10,941 nucleotides of DNA from CAXXFQ01 sp963674475 (GTDB lineage: Bacteria; Planctomycetota; Planctomycetia; Pirellulales; Thermoguttaceae). The DNA is taken from positions 1 through 10,941 of the forward strand of contig CAXXFQ010000035.1 in NCBI GenBank assembly GCA_963674475.2. The letters run 5' to 3'. The notes beneath the pieces were generated by a model that was not told the DNA's origin, searched no databases, and saw only the letters and a list, made by a program, of their open reading frames with translations. The stretch's first letter is position 1. Each line of letters begins with the position of its first letter. Shown in pieces: positions 5,273 through 10,941 of this stretch. The translations under genes were made by a program, and so were the position numbers.

Positions 5273-8002
5273 CTATTTCTCGTCCGGAGAAGTCGTCACC
5301 AAGACGTGATTATTGAGATACTTCTTCGCCACGCCGACCACATCGTCGAGGGTCACCGCTTGGATCCTGGCGTCGAAGGACTTGTCGTAGTCGTATCCCA
5401 AGCCGTACAGTTCGTCGAGTGACGCCTGTTGGGCTTGTTGGCCGATTGTCGTATTCTCCTGGGCATGCATGGCAAGGATCATCTTGATCGCGGTGTCGAA
5501 TTCTTCTTCCGTGACGTCGCCCGCCTTGATCTTCGCGATATTCGACTGGATCCGCTCGACGACCTCGTCCACCTTGTCCGGCCGCGTTTGCGACAGGACC
5601 GTGAAATAGCCGGGGGCGGGTCCCGTCAGGTTGAATGCGTGGACGTAGTAAACGAGGCCCTGGCCGCGGAGTTCGTTATGGAGCCATCCACCCGGGTAGC
5701 CGCCGTAACCCGACAGGATGGCATCGAGGACGGTGAACGCGGCCTGTTCCTTCTCATCGAGAATGCTCACGGCCGGGTACCCCATGACGACCATGGCCGT
5801 GGGCTTTCCGATCTTCTTGTGACGCACCTCGGTCTTTACAATCGCGTTTGCGCGGTCGAACGACGGCGGCTTGAATTCGGGATTTGGCTTGAGGTGTCCG
5901 AATCCCTTTTTGACAATCTCGGCCGCTTCTTGCGGATCGACGTCGCCGAAGACGGTCACGATCATGTTGTTCGGAACGAAGTAATGCCGGTGGTACGCCC
6001 TCAGGTCGTCGACCGTCAGTTTCGAGACCGATTCAGTCGTTCCTCCCTTGAGAACGTGGTACGGAGTGGTGTCCGGAAGCGTCTGGAAAAAGAGTTCGAG
6101 CGCTTCGTCCTGGGCGTTGTTCTTCCGGCGGAGAATGGCTCCGAGGGCGAGATTCTTGACCTTGGCGAACTCTTCGTCGGGAAAGGTCGGCGAATGGACG
6201 CACGCGGCGAAGAGTTCGGCCGCTTTCGGGAAATCGTCGGACAGGGTCGTGGCGCTTGCGATGAGCGTGTTACGACCGGAGATCTGCCCGAAGCTCCCGC
6301 CAATGGAGTCGAAGTAGCCTGCGATCTGTTGGGCGGACATGCCTTCGATTCCCTTGTCGAGCATCGCGGCGACGAGCGACGAGCGACCGGCGTTTTCGGG
6401 CGTGTCGACGAGGTTTCCTCCGAGGACCGTGGCCTGGATGTTGACCAGCGGCAAATTCGAATGTTGCTTCACGAGGACGCGCAACCCATTGGGGAGGGTG
6501 AACGACTGGACGTCTCCGGTCGCAATCTTCTTCTCCGACTCGGCGACTTCGGGCGTCCCGCCGGGAGGCACAATCAGAATGCGGCTGAGCTGCTGGGGAT
6601 CGAAATAGCGGCGAGCCGCGTCGCGGACCTGCTCGGCGGTCACCTTCTGGATGTTCTCGGCGTACTTGTGGTCGTAGAGGGGATCACCGGTAGTCAGGTA
6701 GCTGCGGCCGAGGCTCTCGGCCGCCTGTTGCACGGTTTGCTGGCCGAAGACGATCTCCGCGGCCTTCTGCTTCTTGGCCTTGGCCAATTCGTCCGGGGCG
6801 ACGAGTTCCTCGCGCAGCCGATACATGGCGTCGAGCGCATCCGCCTCCGCCTTCTGCCACGTCTGGGGTTGGGCGACGAAGAATACGCCGAACCAGCCGT
6901 TGACGAAGGAAGGCGTATAGCTGGCCGAAGAGACGGAAAGGACCGTCTGGTCTTCGTACTTCAATTGACGCACGAGCCGGGAGCTGTCCCCTTCCGTCAT
7001 GATGTAAGAGGCAACGTCCAGCGCATACAAGTCGGGATGGGAAAGCTCCACCGTGGGCCAGCAGAGGGCGACGTCGTAGGTCGTTCCCTCCATCTCGCGA
7101 ACCGCGTCGCGCGGCGTCATCTGCGGAGGCTCTTTGACCAGCGGCAGATATGTTTCTTCGCTTCGCGGTGTTTTGGCGTATTGTGCGGCGATTCGGTCCA
7201 GAACCGCTTGAGTATCGATGTCGCCGATGACCACGAACACCTGATTGTTCGGAACGTAACGCTCGCGGTAGAAGGCAACGGCCGTGTCTCGAGTAGCCGT
7301 CTGGAGGACGTCGAGATACCCGATCACCGGGTTGCGGACCGGGTTTTCCAAATAGACGGTTTGGGACAGCATGTTCCAACGCACGCGCCGCCGGTTTGTC
7401 TCGCCGTCGGCCAACTCTCGCTGAACGACCTTGTATTCGCGGTCGAACTCCTCTTGTTTGAACGCCGCGTTCTGCATTTGATCGGCGATCAGGTCGATAC
7501 AGGTCATCACATTGCGAGACGGACAGTCGATGTAATAGTTGGTCAGACTGGCACTCGTATAGGCGTTGGACGCGCCGCCGAAGGAATCGACCAGTTTCTC
7601 AATCTCTTTTTCGGTCCGATTCGCCGTGGAGCCGCCGGAAACGAGATGCTCGACGAGGTGGCTTATCCCCATGCCGAGGTATTCCCCCTCGAACGCGCTG
7701 CCGGTGTTCTTCACAAAACAGCGAACCGTTGCGACCGGAGCAATCCGATTTTCCTGCACGATGACGGTCAGGCCGTTGGACAACGTCGCCAGGGTCACGT
7801 CGTGCGGCAGATGTTCGAGACGCGTGTACGCGCGATTCATTTCGGATTCCTCGCCTTTTGTTCTTGTCGTCGTGGCTTCTCCTGACCGTGAATCATCCCC
7901 TCTAGCAAGGGGCGGCCCGATTATCAGGCTTGCCAGGAGGGCACCAAAAAGGGGAAACACAAAGGCCTTCCGGTGAAATCGTCTCGCTGTTCGGAATTGC
8001 AT
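5273..8002 (-). CDS. Secreted M16 family metallopeptidase (pitrilysin-like, two-domain)
   Basis: A 909-residue zinc peptidase. The ATG at 8002 is chosen because it starts a good signal peptide: RTARRFHRK, then a hydrophobic stretch AFVFPLFGALLASLIIG, then a PLARGDD cleavage area near residues 33-36. A GGAG stands 11 bases upstream. The N-terminal half (about 65-480) carries the inverted zinc motif H115-LVE118-H119 and the third ligand E196, 77 residues later as usual for M16. The C-terminal half (about 498-900) repeats the fold, but the zinc motif has become SLVAAM (542-547), so it is non-catalytic. It keeps R779 and Y785/Y786 in LRGQGLVYYV, matching the R/Y pair that binds substrate in pitrilysins. 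The halves form one clam-shell that degrades peptides or small proteins, here outside the cytoplasm. The gene is alone, with 270 bp or more of non-coding DNA on each side. An alternative start at Met55 would lose the signal peptide. Confidence 0.93.
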   Translation of the reverse strand: MQFRTARRFHRKAFVFPLFGALLASLIIGPPLARGDDSRSGEATTTRTKGEESEMNRAYTRLEHLPHDVTLATLSNGLTVIVQENRIAPVATVRCFVKNTGSAFEGEYLGMGISHLVEHLVSGGSTANRTEKEIEKLVDSFGGASNAYTSASLTNYYIDCPSRNVMTCIDLIADQMQNAAFKQEEFDREYKVVQRELADGETNRRRVRWNMLSQTVYLENPVRNPVIGYLDVLQTATRDTAVAFYRERYVPNNQVFVVIGDIDTQAVLDRIAAQYAKTPRSEETYLPLVKEPPQMTPRDAVREMEGTTYDVALCWPTVELSHPDLYALDVASYIMTEGDSSRLVRQLKYEDQTVLSVSSASYTPSFVNGWFGVFFVAQPQTWQKAEADALDAMYRLREELVAPDELAKAKKQKAAEIVFGQQTVQQAAESLGRSYLTTGDPLYDHKYAENIQKVTAEQVRDAARRYFDPQQLSRILIVPPGGTPEVAESEKKIATGDVQSFTLPNGLRVLVKQHSNLPLVNIQATVLGGNLVDTPENAGRSSLVAAMLDKGIEGMSAQQIAGYFDSIGGSFGQISGRNTLIASATTLSDDFPKAAELFAACVHSPTFPDEEFAKVKNLALGAILRRKNNAQDEALELFFQTLPDTTPYHVLKGGTTESVSKLTVDDLRAYHRHYFVPNNMIVTVFGDVDPQEAAEIVKKGFGHLKPNPEFKPPSFDRANAIVKTEVRHKKIGKPTAMVVMGYPAVSILDEKEQAAFTVLDAILSGYGGYPGGWLHNELRGQGLVYYVHAFNLTGPAPGYFTVLSQTRPDKVDEVVERIQSNIAKIKAGDVTEEEFDTAIKMILAMHAQENTTIGQQAQQASLDELYGLGYDYDKSFDARIQAVTLDDVVGVAKKYLNNHVLVTTSPDEK

Positions 8003-8512
8003 CGTCGGGATCGCTCCACTTATAGGATCATTCAAGTTTGTTAGTTCATCAGGACAACTGACTGGAGAAGCCAGGTACAAGAAACCGTGGCGTCATCGCT
8101 GGTGGCCGCCCGACTACGTCGGGCATCATGTTCATTGTACGTTTCGCGGCCATCCTTGTTTCGTCGGACACAACGTCTATCGTCGTTCAGGAGAGACGAC
8201 GGCAGGCAAAATAGGAGGAATAAGGGGATTGCGGATGATTTCACGGAAGAGATCGCTTGACGCCGCGTCGCAAACGGGCCAGAACTGCGGGGAAACAAAG
8301 AAAACCCCGTGTAATTCCGTATTCGCTCACAAGAAAACGTGCCGGGCGGCCTATTGCTTTTATGAGTAGGTAGATACCGGGGATTTCCGTCTGACGGATC
8401 GCCGGCTTATAGACCAACAGTGTTTCACCCATTTTTAGGGTATTTTTAGCTTTTCATCGCTGCGTAATCGCGCGTGATATTCGAGGGTTTCGACCTGACA
8501 AAGAGTGAAAAA
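8003..8512. other. Intergenic region between divergent genes
   Basis: This gap must hold the promoters of the peptidase (leftward) and of the small exported protein (rightward). A TATAAG box on the minus strand (8024-8019) is close to the peptidase start but lacks a good -35. Other signals are a TCCGTC-T-GACGGA dyad (8386-8398) and two copies of ATTTTTAG spaced 11 bp apart (8431-8438, 8442-8449) in an unusually AT-rich patch. A 44-codon open frame (8235-8369, +) follows a purine-rich AGGAGGAATAAGGGG but shows no recognisable protein features. I see no RNA gene that I can name. Confidence 0.5.
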
Positions 8513-9064
8513 ATGAGAATTTTCCATATTTCTCTTTTCTCCTTACTGTTCGCCGTTGGTAGCGTTTCCGGTGGCTGGATCGACATCCAGGGAGAAGACG
8601 ACGCTCTTCTGAACGAACCGATATTCGCATCAGTGTCCGATCTTGATGCGTTCGATAGAGCGAACGAGGGCCGTATCGAGCGGGAATCGCTAGACTGGAC
8701 CAACAGTTTGCCGGTCGGCTCGACCTTACAATCTAATCATGAACCCCCGTCACACCGGGGGCTCTTTATTACCGATGAGAGCTACACAGGAAATACGGAT
8801 TCGATCCTAGAAACGGGCACCCTTTCCCTCGAAACGGATTCGCCGCGTGAAGAGGCGTACTCTCCTCGACGCCTCCGCATGCCGGAACCGGTTAGCTTGG
8901 CCGTTTGGGCGATTCTCGGTGCCGCCTGGGCCGGTTTGGCATGGCACCGACGACCGTCGCATCGTCCGTCCCGATGGCAAGGGATTGACGTCGAGGAAGG
9001 CACCCGTTGGAATAACGATGATCGCAACGCGATTCTGCAGGTGATCAAGAAGAACCGCGGCTGA
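8513..9064 (+). CDS. Exported protein with PEP-CTERM-like signal and C-terminal extension
   Basis: A 183-residue protein of unknown function. I prefer the ATG at 8513 to a GTG at 8474, since it begins a clear signal peptide (MRIFHISLFSLLFAVGSVSG) and follows an AAGAG in a purine-rich run. The mature part (about 21-120) is acidic, low in complexity and without known domain. Residues 123-147 read MPEPVSLAVWAILGAAWAG followed by LAWHRR: a PEP motif, a hydrophobic helix with W and G, and a basic cluster, as in PEP-CTERM sorting signals handled by exosortases. Unlike the standard arrangement, 38 further residues follow, ending in an amphipathic-looking RNAILQVIKKNRG. I recall similar tails in planctomycete proteins but cannot confirm it here. 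No exosortase gene is in the window. A terminator-like hairpin lies inside the frame. Confidence 0.7.
   Translation: MRIFHISLFSLLFAVGSVSGGWIDIQGEDDALLNEPIFASVSDLDAFDRANEGRIERESLDWTNSLPVGSTLQSNHEPPSHRGLFITDESYTGNTDSILETGTLSLETDSPREEAYSPRRLRMPEPVSLAVWAILGAAWAGLAWHRRPSHRPSRWQGIDVEEGTRWNNDDRNAILQVIKKNRG
8744..8770 (+). terminator. Terminator-like hairpin inside the exported-protein gene
   Basis: CCCCCG (8744-8749) and CGGGGG (8756-8761) form a perfect 6-bp stem around TCACAC, followed by CTCTTTATT. This resembles a short intrinsic terminator on the plus strand, yet it lies in the middle of an intact reading frame, where it encodes EPPSHRGLFI. It could be chance, an attenuator, or a sign that part of the transcript ends early. 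Confidence 0.35.
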
Positions 9065-9073
9065 TCTCGACTC

Positions 9074-9090
9074 CGCGCGGTTAACGCGCG
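9074..9090. terminator. Hairpin between convergent genes, possible bidirectional terminator
   Basis: CGCGCG (9074-9079), loop GTTAA and CGCGCG (9085-9090) form a short, very GC-rich stem exactly in the 43-bp gap between two convergent stop codons. On the plus strand it is followed by ATTTCATTTCCCTTCC, a pyrimidine-rich but not pure T tract. Position and symmetry suit a shared terminator; strength is uncertain. Confidence 0.5.
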
Positions 9091-9107
9091 ATTTCATTTC
9101 CCTTCCT

Positions 9108-10940
9108 CTAGAGCAACTCGAAGGCCATAGCGCGTCGGCCGATTTCGGTCGTCCGTGCGGCTCGTGTCTCCGTCAAAGCGTCCAGTATATGCTCTGGAAA
9201 TGCGGCGGCTGCGAGCCATTCGGCTTCTGATTGGAATAAATCGTCTGCCGCGATACTCCGTTCGTCCGAGATCGTCCCGGCGGGCGCGGCGCCCTGCCGG
9301 TACACGGCAAACGAATCGCTTGTGTCGGCCATGCCGTCCGTCGCATGCACCACCACCAAGAAGCCGCCGTCGTAGTCGGCCGCCGGGTCGATCGTCAGGC
9401 GGCCGTCCGACACGGACAACGCCACTTGCGATGCGTCCAGGAGCGTCCGGCTCGGCGCGTTCGCGCTGAAGAGCTTGTACGGATTCGACCAGTAGCTCGA
9501 ATCCAACGTCGCCAATAGAGAATCGGCGTCAAACCCTCCGGGCCAGCAGTGTACTTCCCCGTTGGGGAGAATCGCATACCAGCGGCCCGTATCCACGTCC
9601 TGGAAGTACTTCTCGTCGTGGCCCCGGTGGTTGTAGCCGAAACCGACCCACGCTTCCTGGAGGTTTTTGCCTTGCTTGAAGGCGAACGCCTCCTCCGCCG
9701 CCAGATTCGTTTCGTAGGCGGTGACCGACACGGCCAAAGCGTCTCCGTCGGGATCGGTCACGCCCAGGTCGACCGTCCGCGCGTCTTCCGAAAGCGCCAT
9801 CGTCACGTCCTCCAGCGGTTCGGAGAACGTCGGAGCCGAATTTGTCACGTTCACGGAGAACTGTTCGGTTACCGCGGAGACGCCGTCGTCAGCCGTCACT
9901 ACGACCAGGAAACCGCCCTCGTAGCCGGCCGCCGGATCGATCGTTAAGCGACCGTCCGACACGGACAACGCCACTCGTGACGCGTCCAAGGGCGTCCGGC
10001 TCGGTGCGTTCGCGCTGAAGAGCTTGTACGGATTCGCCCAGTAACTCGAATCCAATGTCGCCAATAGAGAGTCGGCGTCAAACCCTCCAGGCCAGTTGTG
10101 CACTTCCCCGTTGGGGAGAATCGCGTACCAGCGGCCCGTATCCACGTCCTGGAAGTACTTCTCGTCGTGGCCGCGGTGGTTGTGGCCGAAACCGGCCCAC
10201 GCTTCCTGGAGGTTTTTGCCTTGCTTGAACGCGAATGCCTCCTCCGCCACCAGATTCGTTTCGTAGGCGGTGACCGACACGGCCAAGACGTCTCCGTCGG
10301 CATCGGTGATGCCCAGGTCGATCGTCCTCGCGTCCTCCGAAGGCGACATCGTCACGTCCTCCAGCGGTTCGGAAAACGTTGGAGCCGAATTCGTCACATT
10401 CACGGAGAACTGTTCGGTTGTCGTGACGAGGCCGTCGTCGGCGGTTACCACCACCAAAAAGTCGCCTACGTAGCCGGCCGCCGGATCGATCGTTAACGAA
10501 CCGTCCTCGATTGACAACGTCACTTGCGACGCGTCCAGAGGCGTCCGGCTGGGTGCTTTCGCGCTGAAGAGCTTGTACGGATTCGCCCAGTAGCTCGAAT
10601 CCAACGTCGTCAATAGAGAGTCGGCGTCGAATCCGCCGGGCCAGTTATGCACTTCCCCATTGGAAAGAATCGCGTACCAGCGGCCCGAATCTACGTCCTG
10701 GAAGTACTTCTCGCCGTGGCCCCGGTGGTTGTGGCCGAAACCGGCCCACGCTTCCTGGAGGTTTTTGCCTTGTTTGAAGGCGAACGCCTCCTCCGCCACC
10801 AGATTCGTTTCGTACGCGGTGACCGACGAGGTAAAGTCGTCTCCGTCGGCGTCGGTGATGCCCAGGTCGATCGTCCGCGTGTCCTCCGTATAAGACATCG
10901 TCACGTCCTCCAGCGGATTGGAGAACGTCGGAGCCCAATT
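9108..10940 (-). CDS. Large cadherin-like repeat surface protein, N-terminus outside the window
   Basis: The frame runs off the right edge; 610 residues are visible. They hold three tandem units of exactly 183 residues followed by a tail of about 60. Each unit starts with APTFS.PLEDVTM and a D(A/P)DGD calcium-type loop (residues 30-34 of the unit) and ends with DGRLTIDPAAGY.GGFLVVVTADDG. This is the pattern of bacterial cadherin-like or Ig-like domains in very large adhesins. Between these two halves (unit residues about 46-130) sits an inserted segment rich in aromatic residues, with EKYFQDVDTGRWYAILPNGE, HNWPGG and LDSSYWANPYKLF. I recall variants of this insertion in other planctomycete surface proteins, but know no function for it. 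The tail has no dockerin, PEP-CTERM or LPXTG-like motif. The protein is probably extracellular or cell-surface bound. Starts seen within the window (GTG 10904, ATG 10898) are internal to the first repeat and not real. Confidence 0.85.
   Translation of the reverse strand, partial: NWAPTFSNPLEDVTMSYTEDTRTIDLGITDADGDDFTSSVTAYETNLVAEEAFAFKQGKNLQEAWAGFGHNHRGHGEKYFQDVDSGRWYAILSNGEVHNWPGGFDADSLLTTLDSSYWANPYKLFSAKAPSRTPLDASQVTLSIEDGSLTIDPAAGYVGDFLVVVTADDGLVTTTEQFSVNVTNSAPTFSEPLEDVTMSPSEDARTIDLGITDADGDVLAVSVTAYETNLVAEEAFAFKQGKNLQEAWAGFGHNHRGHDEKYFQDVDTGRWYAILPNGEVHNWPGGFDADSLLATLDSSYWANPYKLFSANAPSRTPLDASRVALSVSDGRLTIDPAAGYEGGFLVVVTADDGVSAVTEQFSVNVTNSAPTFSEPLEDVTMALSEDARTVDLGVTDPDGDALAVSVTAYETNLAAEEAFAFKQGKNLQEAWVGFGYNHRGHDEKYFQDVDTGRWYAILPNGEVHCWPGGFDADSLLATLDSSYWSNPYKLFSANAPSRTLLDASQVALSVSDGRLTIDPAADYDGGFLVVVHATDGMADTSDSFAVYRQGAAPAGTISDERSIAADDLFQSEAEWLAAAAFPEHILDALTETRAARTTEIGRRAMAFELL
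9294..10940 (-). repeat. Three tandem 549-bp coding repeats
   Basis: Units at 10940-10392, 10391-9843 and 9842-9294 share an exact 549-bp period, seen for example in TGGAAGTACT at 9601, 10150 and 10699. By hand count, units 1 and 2 differ at about 25 of 183 residues, and most codons are unchanged at DNA level. The third unit decays in its last 20 residues, where it passes into the C-terminal tail. More units may lie beyond the right edge. Confidence 0.95.
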
Positions 10941-10941
10941 T

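Noticed and set aside
5429..7885. An 818-codon open frame on the plus strand, antisense to the M16 peptidase gene
   Set aside because: It is the mirror of a GC-rich coding frame: its product is arginine-, leucine- and valine-rich without domains, while the minus strand encodes a complete M16 peptidase with all motifs.
8344..8357. Possible sigma54 promoter (GG-N10-GC with TTGCT)
   Set aside because: Only the GG and TTGC parts match; the TGGCAC element is otherwise poor and such matches are common by chance.
8235..8369. Small plus-strand open frame of 44 codons after AGGAGGAATAAGGGG
   Set aside because: The Shine-Dalgarno-like sequence is 16 bases from the ATG, and the peptide has no recognisable feature.
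8241..8432. Minus-strand open frame of 63 codons (starts MGETLLVYKP)
   Set aside because: No ribosome-binding site precedes it and the composition is not distinctive.

Overview
The window looks like chromosomal DNA of a planctomycete, probably of the Pirellulales/Planctomycetales type. The pointers are a DUF1559 protein ending in an H-x9-DG motif, a tandem-repeat cadherin-like surface protein, a PEP-CTERM-like exported protein, a two-domain exported M16 peptidase, generous GC-rich intergenic spaces, and a cluster of short stem-loop repeats (core TTTCGC-GGA-GCGAAA) of a kind I remember from planctomycete genomes. The assignment rests on family resemblance only; no rRNA or tRNA gene is present.

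Layout. At 1-680 (+) is the 3' part of a glycoside hydrolase family 32 (fructan/sucrose hydrolase) gene. Between its stop and the next gene (681-886) lie four copies of the stem-loop repeat, in two oppositely oriented pairs. From 887 to 4849 everything is on the minus strand and reads as one transport cassette: a YtrA-type GntR repressor (4436-4849), an ABC ATPase (3511-4449, overlapping the repressor gene by 14 bp) and a large ABC-2 type permease (1856-3508, 2 bp after the ATPase). A zinc-ribbon plus DUF1559 membrane protein (887-1783) follows 72 bp later. A sigma70-type promoter with a perfect 10-bp inverted repeat over its -10 box precedes the repressor, which suggests autoregulation of the cassette.

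From 4914 to 5272 is a non-coding stretch with a long GC-rich hairpin at 5045-5099. At 5273-8002 (-) is a 909-residue secreted M16 metallopeptidase with an active N-terminal half (HLVEH) and a degenerate C-terminal half. At 8003-8512 is a 510-bp gap with no convincing gene. At 8513-9064 (+) is a small exported protein with a PEP-CTERM-like signal that is followed by an unusual 38-residue tail. It converges on the 3' end of a large surface protein (9108 to the window end, -) across a short hairpin at 9074-9090. The visible part of that protein holds three 183-residue repeats, each a cadherin-like beta domain interrupted by an aromatic-rich insertion of about 85 residues.

I found no CRISPR array, transposase, phage gene or recognisable defence system. 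The parts most worth a second look are the inserted module in the surface-protein repeats, the PEP-CTERM protein with its non-terminal signal, the zinc-ribbon DUF1559 protein next to the ABC cassette, and the stem-loop repeats whose core is flipped in one copy.
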